From NCBI RefSeq assembly GCF_014643735.1, contig NZ_BMKA01000001.1, positions 434,001 to 498,000 on the forward strand: a DNA stretch of 64,000 bases, read 5' to 3'. The notes beneath the pieces are model-generated. The model was given only the letters and a program-made list of their open reading frames with translations. It ran no database searches and was not told the origin of the DNA. The position numbers and the translations under genes were made by a program. This document shows positions 8,323 to 16,567 of the stretch, one piece after another. Numbering within the stretch: the first letter of the stretch is position 1; every line of letters begins with the position of its first letter. This DNA comes from Neptunicoccus cionae (GTDB lineage Bacteria > Pseudomonadota > Alphaproteobacteria > Rhodobacterales > Rhodobacteraceae).

Positions 8323-9947
8323 ACACCATCGGCCCAGCGTTCCGAGGACGCGCCAAAGCAATCGTGGATGGAATCGGCTGCGATCACGCTGCCAAGCGCT
8401 AACCGGCCGAGCATGGACAGCCCGTTACGGGGTGTTCCATCCTTGCCGACAACCTGCCCGTCAGGGGCCGTCACCGCGCCGGAGCTTTCATAGCGGGACT
8501 GTAGTGTGCCTTCGGATTTTAACTGCTCGAACAGTTCGTCTGACACGGCGTCAAGTGACGGGGGCGGCAAAACGGCGTCGATCATGACAGAGACATTTGC
8601 CTCTGCATCGTGTTCTTCCAGATGCCAACCGCCGTCAATCAATTGGATGTCGGGATCGTCGACCACTCGAAGGCTGACGAGTCCACAATCCAACAGCGCC
8701 AGCAGTTCTTTTGAGGACCGCAGCGGCGGGCCATAGGAATAACGTTTCAACCCTTCGTCAAAGCCGACAATCTTTTGGGCGGTTTCGGCTTCCATCCGCG
8801 CCGAATTAAAGTTCGCGCGCAATTCGTTCTGCATTTTGCGCCAGACCTGCCCGACGCAATAACCCACCGTCGGAGGGGTACTGCCTTGGGCCATCGCAAT
8901 GCCATGTTCCAAGGTTTCCTGCGGCCCCTCACTTTCCTGATCTCCCGGAGCGTCGCGTTCGGTCCGGAGCCATTCCTTTACATCTGCTGCGTCAAAATCC
9001 GCCCCCATCGACGCGCCGATCCGCGCCACTGGGGGGACCAACGCCTCGCATATCGGGGAGAGCGCACGGTCTGGTCCTTGGGACACTGCCTCTTGGACTG
9101 CGATTTCAAACTGCTCTACCTCTTGCGCGGTTGGGTCGAACTTGCGGTCTAGCGAATTGTCCACGGGTTTGGGGAAGGGGGGCTGTCCGTTCAGCGAAAA
9201 CGCATAGATCATCGCGGGTTCCTTGCCTGACGGGTGGTAGGCGCCATCCTCAAACCGCCCCCCGAGCCCTACGGTCAGAAACCGCATCACATCGCAAGTG
9301 GAGAGGCCCAAACCGCGAATGCCGACCCTGCGATCCGACCAATCCTGCGCCGCCGCCAGCAGTTGGCGGTCGGGGTAGGCGTTGATTACGCAGGCACCGG
9401 TATTTTCGGCATGATCCATCCAGTCCGCCCATTGCGGGTCCGGCGGGGTGCGCGGCTGTCCCGGAATAAGAAGGACCTCGTGGAAGGGGCCGAAATCCTG
9501 ACCCTGCGCATTGATGTGCCAGCCTGCATCCGTTTGATCCAACCGCGAGGCTTTGGCCTTAAGGGCTGTCAGTTTGATGTCGACACCATCAAAGCGCGTC
9601 AGCTCGCGAAATCGTGCCATCAGATAGGCGCCAAGCTCTGCGCGGGGTGGGAACCTTTCGCTATCACCATGTCCGCGTTGGGACTGCCATTCAGCGAAAT
9701 CACCGCAGGGCAGGGGCAGCGCAGGCGGGATATCAACCTCGCGCAGGGGGATGTTTAGAATGCTGTGGGGCGTTTGGGCTGGGTCGAAATTCGGACCCGC
9801 GCCGGGCAATTGCAAATCGTCAAACACCGTGAGGTCAAGCGCGGTGCCGCTGTCCTTCAGCCGTGTTACCAACGCTTCGAGCGCGCCAAGGCCACGCGGG
9901 CCGGCCCCAATCAGGGCGATACGAATATTGTCAGTCTCGCGTGTCAT
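8286..9947 (-). CDS. FAD/NAD(P)-binding protein
   Basis: Starting from ATG 9947, preceded by AAGGAAG, the product has 553 residues. The N-terminal Rossmann motif IALIGAGPRGLGALEAL (about 9-25), followed by GAGPNFDP and SILNIPLREVDIP, marks the FAD-NAD(P)-binding family with the NAD_binding_9 domain. A second glycine-rich patch (VGIRGLGLSTCDVMR) suggests a second dinucleotide site. Members are soluble flavoproteins of largely unknown substrate; some relatives hydroxylate amines, but nothing here fixes that. The frame is open to 10166, yet that extension runs through the operator region and is not protein-like. It is divergent from the CxxC carboxymuconolactone-like gene and shares two palindromic operators with it, which suggests common control in a redox response. 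Confidence 0.8.
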   Translation of the reverse strand: MTRETDNIRIALIGAGPRGLGALEALVTRLKDSGTALDLTVFDDLQLPGAGPNFDPAQTPHSILNIPLREVDIPPALPLPCGDFAEWQSQRGHGDSERFPPRAELGAYLMARFRELTRFDGVDIKLTALKAKASRLDQTDAGWHINAQGQDFGPFHEVLLIPGQPRTPPDPQWADWMDHAENTGACVINAYPDRQLLAAAQDWSDRRVGIRGLGLSTCDVMRFLTVGLGGRFEDGAYHPSGKEPAMIYAFSLNGQPPFPKPVDNSLDRKFDPTAQEVEQFEIAVQEAVSQGPDRALSPICEALVPPVARIGASMGADFDAADVKEWLRTERDAPGDQESEGPQETLEHGIAMAQGSTPPTVGYCVGQVWRKMQNELRANFNSARMEAETAQKIVGFDEGLKRYSYGPPLRSSKELLALLDCGLVSLRVVDDPDIQLIDGGWHLEEHDAEANVSVMIDAVLPPPSLDAVSDELFEQLKSEGTLQSRYESSGAVTAPDGQVVGKDGTPRNGLSMLGRLALGSVIAADSIHDCFGASSERWADGVLDRAGQEATQP

Positions 9948-10057
9948 AAAAACTTCCTTGGTTCGACGGTCCAGCATCCGTTTGGGAGGTATCCGCACAG
10001 ATTGGAACAGAATGTGGCGTGTCACAGGGGTTTGTCCAGCACAGGGCAGAAACTCAC

Positions 10058-10102
10058 ATTTGAGTGACTGCTCAAATTTAAGCATTGAGTGATCGCTCAA
10101 AT
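10058..10102. promoter_or_regulatory. Two tandem palindromic operators, TetR type
   Basis: Site 1 is ATTTGAGTGACTGCTCAAAT (10058-10077) and site 2 is TTGAGTGATCGCTCAA (10085-10100). Both fit TTGAGYGA-TCRCTCAA closely and their centres are 25 bp apart. They lie between the divergent FAD gene (start 9947) and the CMD-like gene (start 10188). Size and symmetry suit a TetR dimer; the nearest candidate is the TetR gene ending the CMD operon at 12162. Binding by that protein is inferred. Confidence 0.65.
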
Positions 10103-10187
10103 ACTCTAAGTAGGGCCCAATCCCGAAGCGGGGGACGGCAAACCTGCACTTTGACAGGAAAATCAAAAACTACGAGAGGAACGCCCT

Positions 10188-10754
10188 ATGGCTGAATTTA
10201 AAATTCACACAATCGAATCCGCACCCGAAGCAGCAAAATCCCTGCTGGAAAAATCCTATAAAGCGAATGGCCGGATCCCGGGTCTGCACGGCACAATGGC
10301 CGATGCGCCACAACTGCTTGAGGCTTATCAGGTGACCCACGCGCAGTTCATGGCGACAAGCCTGACTGACGAAGAAAAAACTGTTGTCTGGCAAACCATC
10401 AACGTAGAGCACGAATGTCACTATTGTGTGCCGGCCCACACTGGTATCGCCAAGATGATGAAGGTGGATGACGCCATCACCGAAGCCCTGCGCAATGAAA
10501 CTCCGCTGCCAACAGCCAAACTGGAAGCGCTACGCACTTTCACCTTGCTGGTAATCCGCAACCGCGGTTTTGTGGATGATGCTGACACCCAAACCTTCCT
10601 TGATGCAGGCTTTACCACGACCAACATTCTTGAGGTTATTCTGGGCGCTTCTCAGAAGCTGATGTCGAACTATGTGAACCACTTCGCCAAAACACCTGTA
10701 GATGAAGTGTTCCGCAAATTTGAATGGTCCCGCAACAAAGTTGCTGCGGAATAA
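10188..10754 (+). CDS. Carboxymuconolactone decarboxylase-family peroxidase-like protein
   Basis: The 188-residue product has the AhpD/CMD signature E-x-x-C-x-x-C-x-x-x-H as EHECHYCVPAHTG, with Cys77, Cys80 and His84. In AhpD-type proteins this dithiol reduces peroxides or passes electrons in peroxiredoxin systems. The remainder is helical, as expected for the family, and no signal peptide is present. Purine-rich GAGAGG precedes the ATG. It is the first gene of a row with the DsbA-like oxidoreductase (156 bp downstream, a weak hairpin between them) and the TetR gene. The palindromic operators at 10058-10102 lie about 90 bp upstream. I infer a thiol-based detoxification role; the true substrate is unknown. 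Confidence 0.85.
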   Translation: MAEFKIHTIESAPEAAKSLLEKSYKANGRIPGLHGTMADAPQLLEAYQVTHAQFMATSLTDEEKTVVWQTINVEHECHYCVPAHTGIAKMMKVDDAITEALRNETPLPTAKLEALRTFTLLVIRNRGFVDDADTQTFLDAGFTTTNILEVILGASQKLMSNYVNHFAKTPVDEVFRKFEWSRNKVAAE

Positions 10755-10761
10755 TCCGGTT

Positions 10762-10800
10762 CAACCCTGCGGCGTTCCTCCCGCGTTGCAGGGTTGATTT
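10762..10800 (+). terminator. Hairpin after CMD-like gene
   Basis: CAACCCTGC (10762-10770) pairs with GCAGGGTTG (10788-10796) and is followed by ATTTTG. The short T run suggests a leaky terminator that may let transcription continue into the DsbA-TetR pair. Confidence 0.5.
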
Positions 10801-10910
10801 TGACAGCGGCGTTCGTTCCGCTATCTATGTAGCTAAACAGGGCGGCAGCATTGCCGCCTTTCCCGGACTCGCCCTGACGGGACCGGACCAACGATTTGAA
10901 AGGCCATACT

Positions 10911-11555
10911 ATGACTGTTCCGCTCCGTATCGACATTATCTCTGACGTGATGTGCCCTTGGTGCATCATTGGCTATCGCCAGTTGGCACAGGCGCTGGAA
11001 GACACTGGTGTTGCACATGAAATTCACTGGCACCCGTTCGAATTGAACCCCGAAATGCCCGCAGAAGGGCAAAATATGCGCGAGCATATCGCCGAGAAAT
11101 ATGGTTCCACCCCCGAGCAATCGGAACAGAGCCGTCAGCAGATGACGAAACTTGGCGAGGATCTGGGGTTCACGTTCAATTTTGCCGAAGACATGCGGAT
11201 GCATAACACGTTTAATACCCACCAACTGCTGCATTGGGCCGAAACCCAAGGCCGCAAGCATGATCTGAAAATGGCGCTGTTCGATGCCCATTTCACCCAC
11301 CGCCGCAATCTGTCTGATTACAATGTGCTGGCTGATGTGGCGGGCGAGATCGGGTTAGACCGGTCCGAAGCAGCAGAGGTTCTGGCCGACCAGCGTTTCG
11401 CCGCAACCGTGCGAGAGTTGGAAGGTTTCTGGACCCAGCAAGGCATTCGCGGCGTTCCGGCGATGGTGTTCAATCGCAAGCATCTGGTGACGGGTGCGCA
11501 GGGTGTAGAGAATTATACCAACGTGCTGCGCCAGTTGACCGGCGAGACTGTCTGA
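10911..11555 (+). CDS. DsbA/FrnE-like oxidoreductase
   Basis: The 214-residue protein from ATG 10911 (GAAAGG upstream) begins IDIISDVMCPWCIIG, the thioredoxin-fold strand and active site CPWC (CxxC) of the cytoplasmic DsbA/FrnE branch (PF01323). C-terminal GIRGVPAMVFN carries the cis-proline (VPA) of the fold. No signal peptide is seen, so it should act in the cytoplasm as a protein disulfide or small-molecule thiol oxidoreductase; relatives are induced by oxidative or disulfide stress. It is followed after one base by the TetR start at 11557, so the two are surely co-expressed. A 2-hydroxychromene-2-carboxylate isomerase role is less likely because both cysteines are present. Confidence 0.85.
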   Translation: MTVPLRIDIISDVMCPWCIIGYRQLAQALEDTGVAHEIHWHPFELNPEMPAEGQNMREHIAEKYGSTPEQSEQSRQQMTKLGEDLGFTFNFAEDMRMHNTFNTHQLLHWAETQGRKHDLKMALFDAHFTHRRNLSDYNVLADVAGEIGLDRSEAAEVLADQRFAATVRELEGFWTQQGIRGVPAMVFNRKHLVTGAQGVENYTNVLRQLTGETV

Positions 11556-11556
11556 C

Positions 11557-12162
11557 GTGGCCCGCGCGGCCCCTTACGATCGTGAAACAGCGCTGGAGTC
11601 CGCTCTGGCGCTGTTTTGGGACAAAGGGTTTCACGCCACTTCTCTGAAGGATCTGGAAAAGACCCTGATGATGAAGCCTGGAAGTATTTATGCGGCTTTT
11701 TCATCAAAAGAGAACCTATATCTGTTGGCGTTGGAACGGTATTTTAACGCTTCCCGTGCACGGTTGCAGGATCAGGTGAAAAACGCGAATTCCCCCCTTG
11801 CCGCGCTGGCGGATTATCTGCGTTCCTTTGCTCGGCTGGCACCGGATGATCGGGCGCGGCAGGCCTGTATGCTGACCAAAACGCTGGTGGATACCCGCAG
11901 CACCGAACCGTCTATCGCCGTGGCAACGCAGAGGTATCTGTCTGAAATCCAAGATGAATTTTCTGCGGTTTTCAGGATGTCCCAATCCTGTGCGGAATTG
12001 TCTGACCAACTGGACGCCAACCGGTTGGCACGTCGGTTTCAGGCCAACGTAACAGCCCTGCGGTTGGCCCTGCATCAGGGGATGGAACCTGCGGCCTTCG
12101 CGGAATTGGCCGAAGATATGGCCCGCGAAATCGAAGATATGCGCCTGCCACAAAACGGTTAA
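11557..12162 (+). CDS. TetR/AcrR family transcriptional regulator
   Basis: The 201-residue product starts at GTG 11557, one base after the stop of the DsbA-like gene. The N-terminal helix-turn-helix reads ALALFWDKGFHATSLKDLEK and then MMKPGSIYAAFSSKENLY, a clear TetR DNA-binding domain of the YxaF/NemR-like kind. The ligand domain contains ACMLTKTLVD (Cys near 107); in NemR a cysteine at a comparable place senses electrophiles, but equivalence here is only inferred. Because it closes the redox operon and two TetR-type palindromes lie before it, it probably represses this operon and the divergent FAD gene. It is convergent with the second TetR gene, only 3 bp apart. Confidence 0.88.
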   Translation: MARAAPYDRETALESALALFWDKGFHATSLKDLEKTLMMKPGSIYAAFSSKENLYLLALERYFNASRARLQDQVKNANSPLAALADYLRSFARLAPDDRARQACMLTKTLVDTRSTEPSIAVATQRYLSEIQDEFSAVFRMSQSCAELSDQLDANRLARRFQANVTALRLALHQGMEPAAFAELAEDMAREIEDMRLPQNG

Positions 12163-12165
12163 GGT

Positions 12166-12780
12166 TCAGACCAGTTTAGACAGCAGCGCGACGGTTTGCT
12201 TTTCAAATTTCTCGGGGGCATTGTGATCGCCGCACAGATACTTCTGCAAATGAAAGCGGAAGGTCGCGTCAAGCACAAGGTAAAGCGGTTCTGCCTGTTC
12301 CACCGGAATGTTCAGGCGCTTCAACAAATCTGCCACAAGCTTTGTTAAATCGCTCTCGATGCTGTCCACCACTTTCTTAAACACGGGATCAAACATCGCC
12401 TGTGAACGGATGTCATACCACAGCCGATGGGTTTCTGCCTCTTGCCGGATCGACAGGGCCAGCCCGCGGATAAAATGATCGACAAGCTTGTCCACGTCCA
12501 CATCCGCAAAAAGGATGCTGTTCATATCGGTAATGAAATCAGCTTTGTAGCGGCGTACGCAATAGCTGATCAGATCGGTGCGATCTTCAAAGTAGTAATG
12601 CAATGTGCCAACCGCAACGCCGGAAGCTTCGGCAATATCGCGCAGGCTGGTGCGAGCGTAGCCAAGCCTCTTCAAAGTAGTGATGCCGTAATCGGCAAGC
12701 TGGTCTTTTTTGCGCGCCCTGCGGCAGGATTTGGCTTCGGCCTTTTCGGCAAGTCGGTTCATCTTGGTCAAATGGATCAT
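12166..12780 (-). CDS. BetI-like TetR family regulator
   Basis: The 204-residue protein starts at ATG 12780, one base after the stop of the GMC oxidoreductase gene, with GAGAAGGG as ribosome site inside that gene's end. The helix-turn-helix GYARTSLRDIAEASGVAVGTLHYYFEDRTDL (about residues 40-70) is a textbook TetR domain, and the C-terminal half resembles the BetI-type ligand domain. Co-translation with the GMC gene and a perfect palindrome upstream of that gene point to autoregulation of this two-gene unit. BetI itself controls choline oxidation, but no betaine aldehyde dehydrogenase lies here, so the ligand is open. Confidence 0.85.
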   Translation of the reverse strand: MIHLTKMNRLAEKAEAKSCRRARKKDQLADYGITTLKRLGYARTSLRDIAEASGVAVGTLHYYFEDRTDLISYCVRRYKADFITDMNSILFADVDVDKLVDHFIRGLALSIRQEAETHRLWYDIRSQAMFDPVFKKVVDSIESDLTKLVADLLKRLNIPVEQAEPLYLVLDATFRFHLQKYLCGDHNAPEKFEKQTVALLSKLV

Positions 12781-12781
12781 G

Positions 12782-14431
12782 TTAGTTGCACCCTTCTCTG
12801 TTGGCGGTGCCTGTCCCGCAGATCATATCAGCGGCCCGTTCAGCAATCATAATAGTGGGCGCGTTGGTGTTGCCCCCGATAAGCGTCGGCATGACGGAGG
12901 CATCCACCACCCGCAGACCCTCCATCCCGTGAACCCTTAGCTGCGCGTCCACCACCGCCATATCGTCCACACCCATCTTGCAAGTGCCAATAGGGTGGTA
13001 GATCGTGTCGGCGCGCGCGCGGATATGGCTTTCCCATTCGGCGTCAGTCATGTTGTCGGTCACGCCGAACAATTCCTTGTCGCGGTAGGGGGTCAGGGCA
13101 GGGGCCTGCAAAATATTGCGGGCCATTCTCGCCCCTTTGATCGTCGTCTCAAGATCACGCGGGTCGCTGAGGTAGCGGGGATCGATTCCCGGCGGGGCAC
13201 GCGGATCGGCGCTTTGCAAAAAGACCTCGCCACGGCTGTAAGGACGCATCGCACAGATGTGACAGGAAAATCCGTGGCCCCAATGCAGCTTGCGGGCGTG
13301 ATCATCGACTATTGAAATCACAAAATGCAGCTGGATGTCCGGACGTGACAGCCCCGGATCGGTTTTGAGAAAGCCTGCACCTTCGGCAAAGGGGCTGGCG
13401 ATCATCGAATTCCCATCTCTACGCCACTTAAAGATATGTTTGGTCAAATTAATCGATGCGGTCAGACCTATGCCAAAATTATCTGAATCTTTAGATTTAT
13501 GGGCGAGAATGAAATCCAGATGGTCCTGAAGGTTTTTGCCAACACCGGGCAAGTCGTGCACAACTTCGATGCCTTGGCGCTGTATTTCGTCCGCGGCCCC
13601 TATCCCCGAAAGTTGAAGCAGCTGCGGGGAATTAAAGGCACCGCCCGATAGAATAACTTCTCGCCGTGCCTTAACGTGATGGACTGCGCGCCCTTTGTGA
13701 TAGGCCACACCTGTGGCGCGTTTGCCTTCGGTCAGAATTTTACTGGCGTGGGCGCGGGTGATAATAGTCAGATTATCGCGGGTTTTTCGTATCGGGTGCA
13801 GATAGGCCGCCGCCGCCGAGCAGCGTTCGCCGTTGCGGGCTTTGTCGTGGAATTGCGTCACTTGGTAAAGCCCGACACCTTCGTTGTCGCCTTTGTTGAA
13901 ATCATCGACTTCTCGGTGCTGGCATTGCGTTGCAGCCTGCACAAAGGCATGGCTAATCGGGCGCGGTGCTTTTTGGTTTGAAACCTGAAGCGGCCCGCTG
14001 TTCCCGTGCAGCGCGTCCCCGCCGCGTTCGTTGTTTTCGGATTTTCTGAAATAGGGCAGGCAGTCGTCCCATGACCAGCCCTCGCAGCCCAGATCAGCCC
14101 AGCCGTCGTAATCGGATTTATCGCCACGGATGTAGAGCATCGCATTGATCGCGCTCGACCCGCCCAACGTCTTGCCGCGCGGCTGATATCCTTTCCGCCC
14201 GTTCAGTCCGGACTGTGGCACCGTAGTGTAGGCCCAGTTGGACAGTTTGCCGTACCCGGGCAACATCGCCACAGCCCCGGTGGGTGCGCGGATCAGCAGG
14301 TGGTCCCCGTTGCCCCCGGCCTCTAGCAGGCAGACAGTGACAGAGGCATCCTCGCTCAACCGCGCGGCTAGCGTGGAACCGGCCGAGCCGCCGCCAATGA
14401 CGACGTAATCAAATTCCTCTGCTGTTGGCAT
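12782..14431 (-). CDS. GMC family oxidoreductase (choline/alcohol dehydrogenase-like)
   Basis: The 549-residue flavoenzyme starts at ATG 14431 with a strong GGAGGGG site; a longer frame to 14521 would run over the operator. The FAD-binding motif DYVVIGGGSAGSTLAARLSE is at residues 8-27, the GMC signature GGSSAINAMLYIRG near 88, and the C terminus carries the catalytic His in YHPIGTCKMG and Asn in NTNAPTIM. It oxidises an alcohol with FAD as hydride acceptor. Resemblance is to choline and long-chain alcohol dehydrogenases, but substrate cannot be read from the sequence. It is translationally linked to a BetI-like TetR gene and preceded by a perfect palindromic operator. Confidence 0.88.
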   Translation of the reverse strand: MPTAEEFDYVVIGGGSAGSTLAARLSEDASVTVCLLEAGGNGDHLLIRAPTGAVAMLPGYGKLSNWAYTTVPQSGLNGRKGYQPRGKTLGGSSAINAMLYIRGDKSDYDGWADLGCEGWSWDDCLPYFRKSENNERGGDALHGNSGPLQVSNQKAPRPISHAFVQAATQCQHREVDDFNKGDNEGVGLYQVTQFHDKARNGERCSAAAAYLHPIRKTRDNLTIITRAHASKILTEGKRATGVAYHKGRAVHHVKARREVILSGGAFNSPQLLQLSGIGAADEIQRQGIEVVHDLPGVGKNLQDHLDFILAHKSKDSDNFGIGLTASINLTKHIFKWRRDGNSMIASPFAEGAGFLKTDPGLSRPDIQLHFVISIVDDHARKLHWGHGFSCHICAMRPYSRGEVFLQSADPRAPPGIDPRYLSDPRDLETTIKGARMARNILQAPALTPYRDKELFGVTDNMTDAEWESHIRARADTIYHPIGTCKMGVDDMAVVDAQLRVHGMEGLRVVDASVMPTLIGGNTNAPTIMIAERAADMICGTGTANREGCN

Positions 14432-14484
14432 GCTGTCCCCTCCCGAGCGGAGCCTCTGGTTTCTGTCTGATCTGACCACTGTTT

Positions 14485-14500
14485 CTGGACACCTGTCCAG
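14485..14500. promoter_or_regulatory. Perfect palindromic operator before GMC/BetI unit
   Basis: CTGGACACCTGTCCAG has perfect 7-bp arms around two central bases and lies 54 bp upstream of the GMC start on the minus strand. It is the kind of site a TetR dimer uses, and the BetI-like regulator encoded behind the GMC gene is the obvious candidate. Confidence 0.6.
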
Positions 14501-14757
14501 TAAAATGGCAGAATTTTGCACGTTAAAATTGAAAGTTATTTATTAATAATATGTTGAGTGAGTTTTTAGGGGGGTGATTTTCTCTGAAATGCACCCCGAT
14601 TTTCCTCCCCATACAACGGGGAGTTACCGATAAACCACACTGCCACTCCGATCCGGCGCGCCCGTGAGGCGTTGGCGTTTGGCGAAAATTCCCTTGGTTA
14701 ACCAGCTGTCACAACGTTAGACTATCGGGACGATTGATCCGTTAAAGGAGTAGTCTC
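14501..14757. other. Intergenic region between GMC and GST genes
   Basis: AT-rich at 14521-14560, then a hairpin GGGGTGATTT (14571-14580) / AAAT-G-CACCCC (14587-14597) followed by GATTTTCC, and TTGGTT (14694) with TTAGACTAT (14717) as a possible promoter for the GST gene. No coding potential is visible. The roles of hairpin and promoter are guesses. Confidence 0.35.
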
Positions 14758-15558
14758 ATGACTGATAAACACATTGTATATCACATTCCGGTCTGCCCGT
14801 TTTCCCAACGTCTGGAGATTTTGCTGGCGCTTCGGGGGCAGGAAGACGCGGTGGAATTCTGCGTTGTGGATATCACCAAGCCCCGCGACCCTGCGCTTTT
14901 GAAAAAGACACGCGGCACGACGGCGCTGCCGGTGCTTGAAACACCGCAGGGTGCGATCGTGAAAGAAAGCCTCGTCATTCTACGGTATCTGGACGAGGTG
15001 ATCAAAGGCGCGCCCTTGCGGCGCAGTGATCCCACAGAACATGCAGTGGAATCCATGCTGGTTGCCCAAGAAGGTCCGTTTACGATGGCGGGTTATATGT
15101 TTGTGATGAACCGCGACCCTGAACAACGAAACGCCCATCTGGAAAAACTGCTCGGTCTGTACCGGACAATGGATGATTTCCTGCAGGCCCATAGCCCCGA
15201 AGGTCCGTTCCTGTTCGACAGTTTCGGGCTGGCCGAAGCGGTGTTCACACCGATGTTCAAACGGTTCTGGTTTCTCGACTATTACGAGGATTTCGAATTG
15301 CCCGATGCGCCGGAATACGCGCGGGTGCGCAGATGGAAAGAGGCCTGCATGGCCCATGATTCAACCAACCAGGTGAGCAAGGAAGAAATCGTAAAGCTGT
15401 ACTACGATTACGCGCTGGGTGCCGGAAACGGGGCGCTGGTTGGGGGGCGCAAAGTGTCCAGCTTTGCGTTCGACCCGTCTTGGCAGACGCGCCCTTGGCC
15501 TCCGGCAGATAAATACACCACATCTGCCAGCGATGCGGAATTGGGGCTGGTTGGCTGA
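14758..15558 (+). CDS. Glutathione S-transferase family protein
   Basis: The 266-residue protein opens with a thioredoxin-like GST N-terminal domain: HIPVCPFSQRLEILLAL with a CPFS motif (Cys13), TALPVLETPQG with the cis-proline, and the glutathione-contacting ES pair in KESLVILRYLDE. A helical C-terminal domain follows. CPFS recalls Omega/Beta-like GSTs in which a cysteine does the chemistry, so thiol transfer or dehalogenation is more likely than classic conjugation; this is inference. It is longer than usual (about 200-230) because of a C-terminal tail rich in W and P (DPSWQTRPWPPADKY). GGAG in AAAGGAG precedes the ATG. It is followed by the VIT-type gene after 76 bp. Confidence 0.85.
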   Translation: MTDKHIVYHIPVCPFSQRLEILLALRGQEDAVEFCVVDITKPRDPALLKKTRGTTALPVLETPQGAIVKESLVILRYLDEVIKGAPLRRSDPTEHAVESMLVAQEGPFTMAGYMFVMNRDPEQRNAHLEKLLGLYRTMDDFLQAHSPEGPFLFDSFGLAEAVFTPMFKRFWFLDYYEDFELPDAPEYARVRRWKEACMAHDSTNQVSKEEIVKLYYDYALGAGNGALVGGRKVSSFAFDPSWQTRPWPPADKYTTSASDAELGLVG

Positions 15559-15634
15559 ATGTGCGCAAGCAACCCGTCGGCGACCGGCACGAAAGGCGGC
15601 TTTGGCATGGAAACTTGAGCCAAAGGAGAGGCGA

Positions 15635-16345
15635 ATGGCAGACCACAGCCACACAACAGAAGCCATTGCAGCACGGATCGGCGCACCACCGGGGCGGGGC
15701 GTGTTGCGGGATGCTGTTTACGGCGCAATTGACGGCGCAGTCACCACTTTTGCCATTGTTGCAGGCGTAGCAGGAGCCGGTCTTTCACCCTTCGTCATTA
15801 TCGCGCTGGGCATCGCGAATGTTCTGGCTGACGGGTTTTCTATGGCAGCGGCGAATTATTCCGGCACCAAGGCCGAGCTTGACGATATGCGCCGCCTTCG
15901 CAGTATCGAAGAAAGCCACATAGAGCGGTTCCCCGAAGGCGAGCTGCTGGAAGTGCGCGCTATACTGGCACAAAAAGGCCTGTCAGGTGATGTGCTTGAT
16001 CAGGCGGCGCTACAGATTACTGGAAACCGTGAAAACTGGATCGCGTTAATGATGGAGGGGGAATACGGGCTAAGCAGCATTGACCCTCATCCTTTGAAGT
16101 CCGCCGCCACCACGTTTTTGGCCTTCCTGCTTGCTGGAATTGTTCCGCTGTTCCCGTTCATTCTGGGTTGGAATAATGCCTTCGCAATCTCTGCCGTGAT
16201 GACGATGTTAACCTTCCTGTTCATCGGCGCGCTGAAAAGCCACTGGTCGCTCAGCCCGTGGTGGCGCTCTGGGTTGGAGACTTTGCTTATCGGCGGTGCG
16301 GCAGCAACGATCGCCTACTACGTGGGCACGCTTTTTCATGCTTGA
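15635..16345 (+). CDS. VIT1/CCC1-type transporter
   Basis: The 236-residue membrane protein starts at ATG 15635 behind AAAGGAGAGG. It has the VIT signature: helix 1 DAVYGAIDGAVTTFAIVAGV, helix 2 ADGFSMAAANYSGTKAE, a charged central loop (about 75-150) and three C-terminal helices (AATTFLAFLLAGIVPLFPF, FAISAVMTMLTFLFIGAL, ETLLIGGAAATIAYYVG). VIT/CCC1 proteins export Fe(II) or Mn(II) from the cytoplasm or into a compartment; in bacteria they lower free metal. The central loop with E and H residues (EESHIERFPEGE) fits the metal-binding domain of the family. It follows the GST gene in the same direction, probably sharing its transcript. Confidence 0.85.
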   Translation: MADHSHTTEAIAARIGAPPGRGVLRDAVYGAIDGAVTTFAIVAGVAGAGLSPFVIIALGIANVLADGFSMAAANYSGTKAELDDMRRLRSIEESHIERFPEGELLEVRAILAQKGLSGDVLDQAALQITGNRENWIALMMEGEYGLSSIDPHPLKSAATTFLAFLLAGIVPLFPFILGWNNAFAISAVMTMLTFLFIGALKSHWSLSPWWRSGLETLLIGGAAATIAYYVGTLFHA

Positions 16346-16433
16346 CGCAGGGGCGGTCTTAAGGTGGGAACAGTCGCGCTTAAGCGAGGCTAAATCAGCG
16401 CGCGTCAGTTGGTAAGCCGATCAAGCGCGTGCA

Positions 16434-16469
16434 GATCACCCAACCGCCGAAACGCTTCGGCGGGTGATC
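16434..16469. terminator. Long hairpin between VIT gene and tRNA-Met
   Basis: CCGCCGAA (16445-16452, approximately) pairs with TTCGGCGG, and an outer GATCAC pairs with GTGATC after a small bulge, giving about 14 paired positions. It lies downstream of both the VIT gene (plus) and the tRNA gene (minus). Neither side has a marked T tract, so termination strength is uncertain. Confidence 0.5.
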
Positions 16470-16490
16470 AGTTTAACTGTCTGAAAGTTT

Positions 16491-16567
16491 TGGTAGCGGG
16501 AGAGGGACTTGAACCCCCGACACGCGGATTATGATTCCGCTGCTCTAACCACCTGAGCTACCCCGCC
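16491..16567 (-). tRNA. tRNA-Met (CAT), elongator
   Basis: The minus strand folds into a complete 77-nt cloverleaf: acceptor GGCGGGG paired with TCCCGCT, D arm AGCTCAGGTGGTTAGAGC (18 nt), anticodon stem GCGGA/TCCGC around loop ATCATAA with anticodon CAT, T arm GGGGGTTCAAGTCCCTC and an encoded CCA end. The normal G1-U72 closing pair and the AGCTCAG-type D arm are those of elongator Met tRNA in alphaproteobacteria; initiator tRNA would have an unpaired C1-A72 and the GGG/CCC anticodon stem. A lysidine-modified Ile2 tRNA is the less likely alternative. Confidence 0.95.

Noticed and set aside
9948-10166. N-terminal extension of the FAD protein
   Set aside because: It runs through the operator palindromes, has no ribosome site, and the Rossmann motif starts properly after ATG 9947.
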